64,000 nt of DNA from Desarmillaria ectypa (taxonomy: Eukaryota; Basidiomycota; Agaricomycetes; Agaricales; Physalacriaceae). Position 1 is the first letter of the stretch; each line of letters begins with the position of its first letter. The notes under the pieces are model-generated. The model was not told the DNA's origin, searched no databases, and saw only the letters and a program-made list of their open reading frames with translations. A program made the position numbers and the translations under genes. Shown here in pieces: positions 10,816 through 24,237 of the stretch. The DNA lies in contig JAUDYN010000001.1 in NCBI GenBank assembly GCA_030407005.1, forward strand, positions 372,001 through 436,000, written 5' to 3'.

Positions 10816-12291
10816 CTAGCAAGATGTAACAGGATTAAAAGTAAACTTAAGTTTTCCACCAACATCATAAATACCATATCCCGGCTCCTGTGCATCAGAA
10901 TAGATGTGCGCGAACCATCCAACACCACCGCCTGAAACTGTTTTGAAGTAAGAGCACTTCGAATCGAGAAGTTTGTAATAATCCTAGAACGTAGACATGA
11001 AAACTCGCTTGTACATGATGCATTCAAGAGAACTGACCGATTCATTCTGGATATCGGCCCTTGCGTTGGGGCTGTTAGGTTGTACGCCTTGGTAGGTAAC
11101 CGATGGCCAACCATTCTGAAAGATGGATTAGGAAGGGTGAAAGATTACCAGGGTATAAAGACGAACCTGGGATAGGTAGATTTTCTTTCCTTCACCATTC
11201 GCAATAAACCTATTAGTCACAAAACCTGAGTTACTCTACAAAAAGCCTAGAAGGTGAACTCTTACCAATCTAAATCGGTCTGAACGATAGGCCAGGACGC
11301 GCTTGCTAGAGAATGACGCGTAAGACACGATCAAAACACGTCAGCTAGACTTACCAGTTGAAGCTTGCTGGGAAAAGAAGGGTAGCATATGTGCATCAAT
11401 GAAATCGATGGCGTCAAGAACGTCTTTCGCGCCGCCACGTGCCTGGAAGAAGTTAGGACTGAAAGCGAAATGGATATGGAGTCACTCGGACCTGATACCC
11501 ATAACTAGAAATACAAGGTCTTTTAATGAGACGAGGTCTACAAGAAACAAAAAATTTGAGCAACTTACGCCATCTCCGACACGGTAACAGGTATACCCAA
11601 ACTTGATAGGTTTGCTTTGGCAGCCAGCACCTGAGCGGCGAGGTCCTCCGGTGAAAGAACCGAATCAAAGAGCGGCTCCGAGCCAAACTGCACTACTCGT
11701 GTGACGAACTTGGCCTTAGGATTCGCGTTCAGCGTTGCGAAAAGCGTGTCACGGCGAGTTTTCCAGATATCGCCGCCGTCGAATCCAAACTGATTGGCAT
11801 GCGTGGTGAGTTAAATATGAATAATAGGTGAATATACATACCCAGATAAGAGCGTGTATACCTAGACCAGCTTCCCAGGCTGCATTTATAACATCGTCAC
11901 TGTAGGTCAAATTAGTGCATGTGGTACAAAAACGCATGAATTTCTCTTACTAGAAGCCTTCTCTGTCACAAGCCCCATATATGCGGACATAACGACCATT
12001 GAACCTTTGCCGAATGTCCGTAAACTCATTTTGTAGCTGGTTGTAATCCTGACCTGCAAGCGATGTTAATATTAAACATTTTTCATCTAGAGGTGTTGAC
12101 TTACAAGCAGTAACCTCGTAACTGAATCCAACGAATGCGTATTCTGTGCTCATATCGCACCACCAATTGTTCGTCGTCGATGGGGGTGTCGCAGGCATCT
12201 TGAATCCTATCGCTGGGAAACAACTTGGTGGTTGGGGTGCGGCCAAAATCAGGTAGGAGAGAGACACGAGTACAAAGATCAACGGAATCAT
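10816..12291 (-). CDS. GH17-like beta-1,3-glucanase family protein, copy A
   Basis: The predicted secreted protein has a hydrophobic N-terminal signal ending near AAPQPP. It then has WWCDMSTEYAFVGFSYEVT, the RYVRIYGACD segment, LGIHALIW, FVTRVVQFGSEPLFDSVLS (GSEP: likely acid/base Glu), VTVSEMAYGYQ (likely nucleophile Glu), AHMLPFF, GWPSVTY and the ending WFAHIYSDAQEPGYGIY. Glycoside hydrolase family 17 acts on cell-wall beta-1,3-glucan. At least seven short introns were traced; exon 1 is 12291-12105 and exon 2 is 12053-11951. All joins that I checked keep the frame, and the stop is TAG 10816-10818. A close second copy lies at 29410-27915 in the same orientation. Confidence 0.85.
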
Positions 12292-12433
12292 GACAGAAGT
12301 TGTAGGGAATACGACTCATACTGCCACGGGAGTATATATACGTCCGTGGAAGCATTGTCGAATATGGCTCCTATACTCAAGAGGGGCCACATCGAAAATA
12401 GCATAAACATTTGTTAACCCCCTACTCCTAAAC

Positions 12434-12935
12434 CAGAGACTTCATGAACACCAACACCACCGCAAGCAGTGAGGACACTGAAAATTAAATCGGAGACATC
12501 CTCGTACACCAGAGACAACATGAACACCCACCAGTACAAGCAGTGAAGATATACTGCAAATAGAATCGCAGACATCCTCGATGTCCAAGACAGCCATGAT
12601 TACCATCAGATTGGCACCCTATCAGCTTTATCGATGTCTATCATGGCATTGTACAGTCATCCCCCCTCGTCGTCGTCCATCGAGTCCGTCGAATCTCTAA
12701 GTTCCGCATCCGGAACGGCGACGAGCTCCATACTATCCCCTTCAGATGAGGACCGTCGCAGCCTTCGAGAACGTTGAGGCGTGGCCTTCTTCTCGTTCAC
12801 CCAACCGGACTTCGGTCCACCTGCGGATACACTGGAAATTTAATCGGAGACATACCTGTTAACTAGAGACACCATGAACACCTACCACCACAAGCAGTGA
12901 AGATACACTGAAAATATAATCGCAGACATGTTCGG
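12434..12935. repeat. Imperfect tandem repeats with gene-fragment remnant
   Basis: A unit of about 70 bp built from CATGAACACC, CAAGCAGTGAAGATACACTG and AATCGCAGACAT occurs near 12434, 12508 and 12860 with many substitutions. Between the second and third copies (about 12670-12830) lies a Ser-rich frame followed by an Arg-rich one that may be a gene remnant. No function is recognised. Confidence 0.55.
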
Positions 12936-13261
12936 CGGCGAAGATAGCCATGATTTCCATCAGAACACCCCACTTCAGATGAAGACTGTCACAGTATTCG
13001 AGAACGTCTAGGTGAGACCTTCATCTTTTTCACCCTATTGGACTTCTGTCCAGTCATTCCTGCGATGGGCCATCTCGAACCCAGAACTGACTCGCAGTAT
13101 GTCGGTGTAGCGCGTCGTATTCTGAAGCTCGCGGATCTTTTAGTTATGGAATAAATCCCCTTTCTCCTTCTGTGGTTGCAGTGGTTATCTGAATCTCTGC
13201 GGTAACTGGTCCGAATGAAATCAGAAAACTTAATGGGACGTCAGAATGCATGGACGAAGTG

Positions 13262-13345
13262 TTGGCTGCTGTGGACGTACATCTGATTCTAGAGGGTGCG
13301 CTTCTGACGCTCCTGTCGTAACCATGTTATTGTACAGTATCTGGA
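13262..13345 (-). pseudogene. Fragment of the F-box gene 5' end
   Basis: This 80-bp piece matches the start-codon region of the F-box gene at about 10150-10230 (shared GTGGACNTACATCTGATTC), with scattered differences. Nothing of the rest of the gene follows. Confidence 0.7.
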
Positions 13346-15152
13346 GACTTGCGAGAACTACGGAGTATGTCCCCCCCCCTGTTGAGTCCGTTGCTTCCAA
13401 TAATATTCAAATTTAATTCCCAATTAAGCTATCAAATCTCTTACTTCTGGAGAAGGATTGGAGGCTATACCGTCCATTCTGTGCACAATTCCCTGTAACT
13501 ACAGGGACCCACTCCTGTACACTTTTCAGGATCAGGTCCCGTACAAATTTTGCGCGGCGGCTCATACCTGTCAAGCTCGGCTCCCCTGCCAAATGCCTTC
13601 CTGTACGCTCTGCTCTTTTGCTTGTCGTCGTCCGACTTTGCACCTCTTTCCACCTATCTACTATTTTTGTCTTCGATCACAGTATCAGGACCCAGCTGAT
13701 CGGATCTTTGGGACTGGGTCATCCTCCACTTCTGATCTGAAAGCCCGATTCTACATCATTCTGTATCTCATTCCCTGTCTCTTTCTGGTAGCTCCGTTGT
13801 CTCTAGACTCGTCTCTTCGATCACAGTATGTTTTTATTTTATTTCAGTTATCCATGACAATATTCTTACAGACAAAGCCATAACACTTGCAATAGCAACA
13901 TCATGGCCATCATTTGTGAATAAAACTTGGCTCAATTCTCACAGCCTGCGCCTGCATTATGCTGAAGCTGTGGAAAAGTAGTCAAACTATTCTGAGAAAT
14001 TGGAAGACACATTTGGCGACTTTCTGTCTTCATTAGCAAGAACTCTTTTGCAGACTGCTCTGTGCACAGGGCAATTTCCTATCCTATGTATAGGTCCACT
14101 CTCTGCCAGGTCTACTTGGTGTTCTGTGCACAGCTTGGTTACTGAAAGTACACAGCTTGGTTTCCTGCACTGTGCAAAAGTGAATCATGGCATTCCTCTT
14201 TTATAGGGTAGGTGTTAGTGACCAACTCACCAAACAAGAGTAAACTTAGTCTCATGACTCACATTTGGCCAATCAAGAACAAAGCTCCTTAAATGGTCTG
14301 TTTAGAGGCATTCAAGTAGTATTTGAGAGATGGAGCTGAATGTTGGGTGATTAAACCTTAGTTTGAGACTGGAGCTTAAGGCTATCAGTTGAGCTGCTTA
14401 AATACAAGTGTGGTTGTCTATAAATAAGTTGTCCATGCTTGTTCCTGCTGGTTTCCTGTTTGTAACCATGCTGTCCATACAGGCAAAGATTGTGAAATCA
14501 TAACAGTAGGTAGGTTCAAGGTTGTAGTCTATTGCTCATTTGAGTGCCAACATCCCTTCAGCCAGATATGTCTCTCAACCATGATGGAGACCAGTCCTTA
14601 AAGAACCAGTTCTTTGAAATGGACATGTCTCTGAGTCTCAACCATGATATAGAACAACAGAAGACCATATGTCTCATTTCATCACTCATCATCACTAAGC
14701 TAATGTTTTCTCAGGAAAATTTCATCTTATACATGATGAGTCTTCAGCATCACTGGATTGAGGTTGGCCCACTCCCTGAAGAGTGAATGACTGACATAGT
14801 GTATATAAAGCTAGATAAATGGGAAGATATGATCGCAGAGAAATATATGAAGGTTTGTTATTATTTTGTGCCACTGCTAGATTCAGATTCAGATTCAGAT
14901 AATGAGTCCCTGTATTAATTACAGTGTTGAGCATGCTTTATATTTTGGCTATATAGTTCTCATATGCTGTACAACCATTAATAAAACATGACAATGAGGA
15001 CTATCATGTAATGATACTGAGACATGAATTCAAGTTGATTATTGGATCTAATCCTCCAGGTGTCATAGGTAATGCAGCCAGTAGTTCCTTCTACTGGGTA
15101 GCCACATTTAGGCAAAGATCTGATCACAGTGCTGCCTGCCTCAATATGTATG
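13346..15152. other. Transition into CpG-poor repeat DNA, no gene seen
   Basis: CpG drops out from about 13900. A piece around 13480-13510 recurs inverted at about 27462-27495 (shared GGAATTGTGCACAG), and GTGCACAG motifs recur near 14070-14180. Open frames here (for example 13458-13883) show no family features. This is probably degenerate repeat sequence. Confidence 0.5.
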
Positions 15153-15589
15153 TGTTAGACCCACCCCTCACATGATCTGTGGACATGTGCTAATGTCTGG
15201 GCTGTCTTGTGTTTGGACAATCACCTGAGGTGAGTGGCAATGGTCTTCAGGTCTGATGAAGAGGGACTAAGTTCTTAGTCAAGTTCTATAAAGAGAGGAG
15301 ATGGTATGGATAAACTTTAGTTTGAAGCTGGGGTTTTACAGCAAGAACTAACTAGTTTATATATGAAACTGGGTAGCTAATAATAAATACTGTCTATGTG
15401 TGAAACAATGAAATACATCCTTTTGAAGCAAGCAACTGTTGTGAGCTATGGGTACAATAGCCGAAGTTATGTGTTATGGGCAAGGCAATAGTGATTTGCA
15501 GATGGAAATGGGGATCAGAATGATAAGATGTATGCTGATGATAAGATAAGTGTCTAGGGACAAGATAAGATAATAAAAAAATCATAACA
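15153..15589 (-). repeat. G3 3' LTR (437 bp)
   Basis: Begins TGTTAG and ends CATAACA. It matches 24238-24687 with many transitions and small indels, so G3 is much older than G1. Confidence 0.85.
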
Positions 15590-16517
15590 TTACTCTCTTA
15601 TTAAGACAGTCATTCTGACTGTCAAGGCTTTTCTTCCAGAGAATCATATTGAGAGTCTGCTTGAATGGCCCAGTACTTGTCTAGTAAGGTTTTCCAGTGG
15701 TTTACATCCAGATTTTTGATTCATTTTTTGATTCAGTCTTCCTGTTGGGCAAAATAAGTAATGTCTCTGTTTTTGGAATATTTATGGTCAAGGATTGTAA
15801 TGACCACCTTCTCCTGAGTTACAATTTTGATGGTGTCTATCCTCCATGTGCATCATACTTTTTCTTCATATTCCTTGATTGTTTCTTAGGCATTTCCCAT
15901 TTCTGTCTCTCTGATGCAGAAATTATGTTCCTAGGTCCACCCTCACTATTTGACCAAGTAGTCAGTTATCACTTTAGAATGTTGGCCCTTCTTGGCACAT
16001 ACTCAGCAAGTCCAGGAGTCTAGTATTTCTTTAATTTTATACTCCTCTTGACTATCAATAAGATCAGGAGGTGGCAGTGGTGGTATCTGTTAGTTTGGGA
16101 AAACAGGTTCAATGTACAGCATTAGCAGTTTTTCATTAAAGCAAGAGTGGATCTTCTAATGTGGTGGTAGCTTTAGTTTATATGCCACTACCCCTGTCTT
16201 TTCAAGTACTTTGAATGGCCCTGTCTATTTGTCATTGAGTTTTTTTTTCGGCCTTAGAAGATGAAGATTACTTGTATCAAGCCAGACCTTGTCTCCAACT
16301 CAATATTCTTAGACCAATTGCTTTTTCCTGTTATATTGCTCCTTCATCTGGGTAGCTGCCTTGTTTAGTGCATCATGTACTTTCTTGTGAACCTGTGTCA
16401 TGACTTTCAAGAATTCTATGGCAGTCAGATTTGTGAATAGGGTTTCCCTTGTAGAGTTGAGTATGAGTTGGGGGTTCCTCCCATAGAGGACTATGAATAG
16501 GCTCCAGCCAATGGTGG

Positions 16518-19103
16518 TGATATGCTATCTATGCATTTACACCTAGGTTTTGTGATTTTATAACAATACTATTGCATATCTATCCTATACTAGTGATACA
16601 TAGAGGACTATAGCTGAGGCTTTGAGCTGATAGTTAAAAGCAGTAAGCAACTAGTAGAGCCAGGACTTAGATGCAACACTATTAGCAGTGATATGCTTGG
16701 TAATGGCAAGTGACAAAAGAATTAGGGAATGGCAATGAACACCAATCACACTAAACCTCTTACTACTCTACACTTAATCACCAATATTGAATTTGGGTGG
16801 TTTTGAGTATGATGGAAGCACTCTGCAGACTTCAATAATCAAGTACAATTGTCTTAAAGATATTTTATTCATTACTAGTGAGTTTATACAAAGTACTACT
16901 CATATTAGTGGGGTGGGTAAGACACAATTGGGTAAAGAGTGACTTGGTTTGAGCTACTGTGCTTATTCTGACTGAAACTGCTTCAGACTGGTGGCACTCT
17001 TAGCCTGAGAATAATACTATAACTCTGAGAACTTTGCTTGAACTAACTTTAAAACACTCTGAACCTTTGCAGAACACAACGGTGACTCTAAGTAACTTTA
17101 ATTCAATGTAATACTATAGGTGACTTAGCAACTATTAATCACTTTGTCAAGGTTAAGCACAAAAGCCTTTAGTTGGGGGCACTAGTTACTACTAGTGAGA
17201 GCTCAACTGCAGGGATGGCTTGCCTGCTTTGCACAAGTGCCCATCCTACTACTTATATACTACTGAGGCAGAACTATAAATATCATCTGGGTATAGGGTA
17301 TATTGGTAAGGATTTCTTGGCTAGTCATGAATAATAGTGAATAATCATGCAATAGTCAGTCTAGTCTGTTTTCTTTTCAAATATTTGGTCTAGAGACTCC
17401 ACAGTTGGTCTTTCCACACCCTTGGCACAACTACATGCCCTAGTAATGTGGTTATATGGATATCCAGATATTGGTGCCTGTAACAGCTATCCAATCATGA
17501 TCAAGAGTGCAGTCTGGTTCCACTAGCATCGATCATAAGAGATCTATATTGAAATAGTTGGATCTGGGCTCAAGGTTAATCCATTCCTAATTTATTTCCA
17601 AGTCCTGTTTCAAGATTGCCATGTGACTAGTTATCCTGACTTAGGCATTTATGCCCAGTCTGGGCTGCTAGTGACAGAACTTCATGAGATCTGTGTACTC
17701 TGCTCCTGGTTTTTGTGTGCTAGTAGCATCCTTTGTTTGCTAGTGGCTGTATTTCACTTAGCCCTGCTAGCATTCAAGTTACTAGTCTGGCCGGCTGGTA
17801 GATTTAACCCACTAATGGTGTTGCATCTAAGTCCTGGCTGTACCAGTTGCTTACTGCTTTTAACTATCAGCTCAAAGCCTCAGCTATAGTCCTCTATGTA
17901 TCACTAGTATAGGATAGATGTACAATAGTATTGTTACAAAATCGCAAAATCTAGGTGTGAATGTGTAGATGGCATATCAGCAGGTTAAATCTACCAGCTG
18001 GCCACACTAATAACTCAAATGCTAGCAGGACTAAGTGAAATATAGCCACTAGCAAACAAAGGATGCTACTAGCACACAAAAACCAGGAGCAGAGTACACA
18101 GATCTCATGAAGTTCTGTCACTAGCAGCCCAGACTGGGCATAAATGCCTAAGTCAGGATAACTAGTCACATGGCAATCTTGAAACAGGACTTGGAAATAA
18201 ATTAGGAATGGATTAACCTTGAGCCCAGATCCAACTATTTCAATATAGATCTCTTATGATCGATGCTAGTGGAACCAGACTGCACTCTTGATCATGATTG
18301 GATAGCTGTTACAGGCACCAATATCTGGATATCCATATAACCACATTACTAGGGCATGTAGTTGTGCCAAGGGTGTGGAAAGACCAACTGTGGAGTCTCT
18401 AGACCAAATATTTGAAAAGAAAACAGACTAGACTGACTATTGCATGATTATTCACTATTATTCATGACTAGCCAAGAAATCCTTACCAATATACCCTATA
18501 CCCAGATGATATTTATAGTTCTGCCTCAGTAGTATATAAGTAGTAGGATGGGCACTTGTGCAAAGCAGGCAAGCCATCCCTGCAGTTGAGCTCTCACTAG
18601 TAGTAACTAGTGCCCCCAACTAAAGGCTTTTGTGCTTAACCTTGACAAAGTGATTAATAGTTGCTAAGTCACCTATAGTATTACATTGAATTAAAGTTAC
18701 TTAGAGTCACCGTTGTGTTCTGCAAAGGTTCAGAGTGTTTTAAAGTTAGTTCAAGCAAAGTTCTCAGAGTTATAGTATTATTCTCAGGCTAAGAGTGCCA
18801 CCAGTCTGAAGCAGTTTCAGTCAGAATAAGCACAGTAGCTCAAACCAAGTCACTCTTTACCCAATTGTGTCTTACCCACCCCACTAATATGAGTAGTACT
18901 TTGTATAAACTCACTAGTAATGAATAAAATATCTTTAAGACAATTGTACTTGATTATTGAAGTCTGCAGAGTGCTTCCATCATACTCAAAACCACCCAAA
19001 TTCAATATTGGTGATTAAGTGTAGAGTAGTAAGAGGTTTAGTGTGATTGGTGTTCATTGCCATTCCCTAATTCTTTTGTCACTTGCCATTACCAAGCACA
19101 TCA
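16518..19103 (+). mobile_element. Outer X solo LTR (1291 bp without its insert) in G3
   Basis: The outer X runs 16518-16688 and 17984-19103, starting TGATATGC and ending GCACATCA. Removing the inner X and one copy of its 4-bp target duplication leaves exactly 1291 bp. The flanks (GTGG and CCAT) do not match, and the host integrase sequence on the two sides is about 240 bp apart in G1. The insertion was therefore followed by deletion or by recombination between two X copies. Confidence 0.85.
16689..17979 (-). mobile_element. Inner X solo LTR (1291 bp), inverted inside outer X
   Basis: It reads TGATATGC to GGCATATCA on the plus strand and is the reverse complement of the outer X. A 4-bp target duplication GCAG flanks it (16685-16688 and 17980-17983). 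Its arms pair with outer X at 17984-19103, giving a roughly 1.1-kb inverted repeat. Confidence 0.92.
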
Positions 19104-22100
19104 CCATGCTTGGAGTAGACATGGTTATGAAGGATTTTGGCCTATTCTTCCACTGAGAGTTCCTTGTTGTAGGTGATTGGGATGATTGTTTTCAAGAATC
19201 AATTGACAATTACCAATATAGCATCATAGCTGTTGGACTCTGAGAGACCAGTTATTATATCAATGGAAATGTGCATCTATAGTATGGTTGGTACAGTATT
19301 TAGGTATAACAGGGCTGCTTTGGCTTGCATACTGCTCTTTATTCATTGGCAAGCTTTGCAGCCTTTCATATAGGTCTCTATATCCTTTTTCATCTTCAGC
19401 CACCAATATTCTTGGAGTACAAGTTCTTGTATATTTGCTATGCCAGGGTGACCTGCTGTAATATGATCATGACTCTGAGCAATGACTTCACCTTAGAGTG
19501 CCAATTCTTTTAGTATGTAGATTTATCTATCATAGTATAATATTTCACTGTTTTGGATGATGCTGCATTCATGGTCAAGAGAGTCAGTGATTCCTTAGTC
19601 CCATAGTTCTTATTGTCTAGTTGAGTCTCAAATCTTAGAGTGAGTCTCAGTGGTAGTGAGCATGATAAGTGCATGGAAATAGTGAGAGGAGAGAACAATA
19701 ATATTGTGATTATCTTTTTTGCCTTGGTCATGGTCATTGCATCAACTGAGCAAGTTGGCTTTCTTATTGGCCATCCCAGGTTTGTTTTGGAGTATGAAAT
19801 AATACTTGGCTAATTTGGTGATTCATTGGGCCTGTCAATAATTTAACTTCTGAGGCTTCCTAAAATACTGGAGGTTTTGATGATCTATTCAGATTTTGAT
19901 ATCTTTAGCAGCATCCATCAGATAGTGGCACCATTCTTCTAAGGCAAGCATGATGGCAAGTAGTTTTTTGTCATAAATTTCATAGTTCTATTCAGTTGCT
20001 GTCAGGGCCTTGGACATGAAGACAACTGATTGCCATCTCCCTCCTTGTTGGCTGAGAACAGTGCCAATGGCTCCATTGCTCAAGTCTGCTTCCACCATAA
20101 ATTTCCCAGTCTCTATTGGAATAGCAAGAATAATGTCTTTTATCATCTGCTTCTTTAATTGCTGAAATACTTGCTCTTGTGCCTCTTCCTATCTCTACTC
20201 AGCATTACCAGTCAACTGGGTAAGAGATCAAACAATCTTGGAATAGTTGCAGATGAATTTGCAATAAAAGTTTGTGAATCTCAGGAATAACTAGAGTTTC
20301 TTTTTCTTGATCAGCATTGGCCACTCAGTGATGCTGGCTGTCTTGACTGGGTCCATTTATATGGAGTCCTGGCTAATGATAATACTGAGGTATTCTGTCT
20401 CAAACACCTCAAACTCACACTTCTTAGCCTTGAGAAAGAGCTTGTTCTCTTATAAGCATTATAGTATGTGTCATATTATATATTGATGCTCTTTTAAGTC
20501 CTTTGTGAAGATGAGAATGTCATTAAGGTAGATCATGACTTTCCCTTCAGTGATGAGGTTGCAGAAAATATCATTCATCATCTATTGGAACATGACAGAG
20601 GAGTTGGTGAGGCTAAAAAACATGACAGTGGGCTCAAATAATCCACAGTTCATCCAGAAGGCAGCTTTCTCCTCATCTTCTTCATATATTCTGACATTAT
20701 TATACCCCCAGCAAACATCCAACAACTTGCTGAAGTACTTTGCTCCCTGCAGTTTGTCAATGAGCTCAGAGATGAGAGGGAGTAGATAATGATTTTTGAT
20801 TGTCATCTTGTTAAGTTTATGATAGTCCTGAACAGGATGCAGTGAGCCATCCTTTTTCTTGATGAAGAAGAAGAGAAAGGTGAATGGTGACTTTGAGAGA
20901 TGGATGAACTCTGAGCTAAAATTCTCATCTAGAAACTTGTCGAGCTGTTCTTGTTCATTTCAGTTAAGCAGATAGACTTTGCAATCTAACATTGACTTGG
21001 CATTGGGTATTAGCTCAATTGCATGGTCTCAGGGTTTTTGTTTGAGAAGCTCATCAAAGTTTTCTTTGAAGAATAGATCCTGGAAGCTACGATATTGCAG
21101 AGGGACCATCTTCTTAAATGCTTTCTTTGGTTTCTCCATGTTGGCAGCCATGGTGAGGTCATTAGCATGATGCATAGTGTGAATTACAAGTTTCTCCTGC
21201 ATGTTAACAGCTAGAATGACTTCACTATCTTCCAACTCTTCATCCCACTTGTCATCTGGGTCTGAGTCAGAGAGTGGAAAGAGATTTTTAGTATATCAGC
21301 AGCATCTAAAAATTATTGTTCCCATCTTCCAGTTGATGACAGAGTTGTGGTGTTTGAGCTAATCATGGCCTAGATATAGATTCTTAGAGCCAAGGTCAAT
21401 TTGTTTACTATGGCCCCCAATTATCATTTAGAGTTCAATAAATTTAGTGATATTCCCCATCTTGTTGTGGGTTCCATCAGTGTTATATATGGGGATGGGA
21501 GCTGCAGTCTTTCAGGTGTTGAGATTATACTTCTCAATAATGGTTTGGTTGATTAAGCTGCCTGTGTAGCCACTGTTGAGCAGCCTTTTCATGAAGAAGG
21601 TCTGCATTCTAGTATAGGATTGTAGTTGGATCTCAATGAGAAAATCTTGTCCTATACTCTTCATGCCCCATATGTAGCAGATCAGTTCATGAAGTTTATA
21701 GAGTCACTCCCTTGTGAGCTCTCCCCCTTTCTTTAGCTTAGTTATGAGCTCATTGGTGATTTTAGGAGTTCAGTCTTGGTGAACTCAGAGAGATAGAGCA
21801 GCCCTTGCAACTGACCCTGTTTTTATATTGTAGATTGCTTGCAGAGTCTAGTCTACCTCAAAGAGCTTATACTAAATATCTATGGCTACCCCCTTATTAG
21901 AATGGTCATCCATAGATTGGTTGTAAGTTTTTTGTTTTTCTTCCCAGATTTAGAAGGCAGTGTCATCTTCTTTATCAAGTATCTCTATTATAGAAACTCT
22001 ATGCCTCCTTTTTATAATCTGAGCACTAGCATGTTGTTCCTGTCTCTGGTCAGATGGGCTCCTTATGGTAGTCTTTTCTGGGGAGGCCATATCATTCAGA

Positions 22101-24221
22101 ATGATGGTGTAAGGCTGGCAAACTCTCTGGTGAAAGAATTACAGTTTGCTTTTGCAAGATCTTTTATATACAGTAAGTATATGAGGTACAAGAACCACCT
22201 GCTTTATATCAGTATGGATCCACTTCTGATAGCAGAGAAGAGTGAAAGAATGGGACTCAATGTCCTTTCAAGAGATTTAGATTTTTGAGAGCAATTTCTG
22301 AGTAATAGCAACAAGCTTCCATGCTGTCTGCTAGCAATACTAGGTGTGAGGCTGCTAAAGTATGCTAAGCTGGAGGCTTGGATAAGGAATTTATTCCTTT
22401 AGTGTGCTATGAGCTTGATTGTCCCTTTTTCTTTAGTTATATTGGTGTTTTTATACTTCTTCAACTTCTTACCCCTATATCTATCTGCTCTGATAATTTT
22501 GCCAAGTAGTGACCTGCTCTGTTGTGTCCACCCATTTTTACACTCCTAAATGATTCTCCTAAGGAAAACCATATAGGATCACCATTTTTAATGATATTAA
22601 GACAGAGGTGTGGGCTTCCACTGGCAGATGGCCATCCATTATGCTCTGGTGGAAAAGCAGGTTACTGACAGCAGATGGTAGTGTAGATGGCAGTCTGTTG
22701 GTCTCTGGTTCCTGGTCTGATAGAAAAGTGGGTTACTGATAATAGATAGCCATGCAGATGGCAGTCCATTATCCCCTGACCTTCATTTCCTTCATTTTTA
22801 ATAGATCCTAGTTCTGTATTCCTGTTAATGAAGCAGGTGGGTGTTGTTAGTCCTGTAGCTTGGCAGAAGCCAAAATTTAATGCACATATATATATAGTAT
22901 GTGGTGCAGCACACTAGCAAAAAGTATGCTGGTCTGTGGATTTAAATAATAGCTGTATTGTCAGATTTAGCTTATATGAGGCATAGGGGAAGAATCAGAG
23001 AGTTGCATTGAGTAGCAGGCTTCATAGTGGGTATTATATATATTGGGGCCAAGTTGTTCAGCCCTCTGGAACATGCTATAGTCATATGTAAAACTATTAA
23101 AATTTTCAGGATATGTCTCTGCCTGCTTAAGCAGATGCATCTTCCTCCCTCTTAATAAGGGCCTGAAGGGCACATTCAAGCTCACACTGCTCCTGGCTGA
23201 TTCTTAGGCATAGCCTTGGTATTCTATTGCCTGCTGATAGACTATATAGGGCCTAGTTTTGATTGACAAATATTCTGGCTCATATGGCCTCATTCCTTCC
23301 TTGTTATAGGAGAGGGTCTCTTTGGTTGGTGGCAAGATAGAAGTCCATATTGGGGTGGTCACTAATACTTGGCCAGTCTGAGGCTCATCCCTCAATGTTA
23401 AGTCATTGGATCTCTCAAGCAGTGGCTCAGGATTCTTCAAGAATTTATCTGTTAGAGGAGAGCAAGGGTTGGCCATTGGTGTTAAAGGAGTCATTATCCT
23501 ATCACCAGAGGATGTGCTCAGAGGTGGTGGAGTAAGAATAAGGAGTTGCTGTTCTCATCGTCAGATGAGAATCACCTGATTGATGCTGAAGGTCAGTGGT
23601 AGACTGGTACTGCTGGAAATTAGTAGGTAATGAATCCATAGGGTCAGTTGGGATAGGATAGTTCCATCTCAACATTATTTCAGTGTCATACTCTGATATG
23701 TTTAGGGTAAGTGGGGGTGTAGAGAGAGAGTATAAGGCTTGGGGTTCTGAACCAAGTCTATAGATTTCTGCCATATTCCTTAGCAGTGGTGGGTCATTCT
23801 AGCTGATCAGAGAGAGGACAAGATTAGGAGGGGCCTGGGGTTGTATTTCTAGAGAGTACCTCTCAATATAGGAAGGATTCATCAGAGAAAGGTATGAGGT
23901 AGAAGATCCTTGTATAGGCATAGCTATTGTTCTTTGTCAGGGTCTCTAGACCTGGCCTTGCCAGGGCTGATCCAGTTGATCTGTAGGGTAAGATATAGTG
24001 TGTGGGAAAGGGAGTAGATCAGATAGGAACTAAGAGATGTTATTGATATAGAAAATTTTAGATTTGTTCTCCACATGTTATGCAGATAAAAGAGATGAAA
24101 AAGCAGATAAAGATTATGGTCCCAAGTGTGGTGCTAATGGTAATGGTTGGTTTGTTCAAAGGTTCAGGAGTCTGTTGTATGAAGGGAGTTCTCTTTGTGG
24201 CTGGCAGTGAAGAGATGATAA

Positions 24222-24237
24222 GCAGCTTCAAGCTAAT
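24222..24237 (-). promoter_or_regulatory. G3 primer-binding site, self-complementary type
   Basis: On the minus strand the first bases after the 5' LTR read ATTAGCTTGAAGCTGC. The 5' LTR contains, 3' of a TATATAAG-like box (near 24448), the complement of ATTAGCTTAAAGCTG (24405-24419). That is one mismatch in 15. The other LTR keeps TTTGAAGCTG (15321-15330). This fits self-priming. Confidence 0.7.

Larger units (their letters stand above)
15595..24200 (-). pseudogene. G3 gag-pol remnant
   Basis: The clearest block is the reverse transcriptase at about 21235-20400, with NHYLLPLISELIDKLQGAKY followed by the VCWGYNNVRI segment. Protease remnants lie at about 21650-21300, RNase H at about 20100-19800, and integrase at about 19440-16440. 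The RKPKKKLND-type linker and chromodomain piece lie at about 16300-15650. Gag-like proline-rich sequence occupies about 23800-22300, including the decayed frame 23774-23502. Stops and frameshifts break every domain, and most match C-to-T change at former CpG when compared with G1. Confidence 0.8.

Noticed and set aside
12434..12935. CRISPR-like spaced repeats
   Set aside because: Units are long, imperfect and irregularly spaced, and the window is eukaryotic.
17623..17889. 88-residue hydrophobic ORF in X, repeated at 18169-17951 and 43145-42879
   Set aside because: It is repeated only because the LTR is repeated. It lies in the promoter-side part of a solo LTR and has no family features, so I take it as chance.
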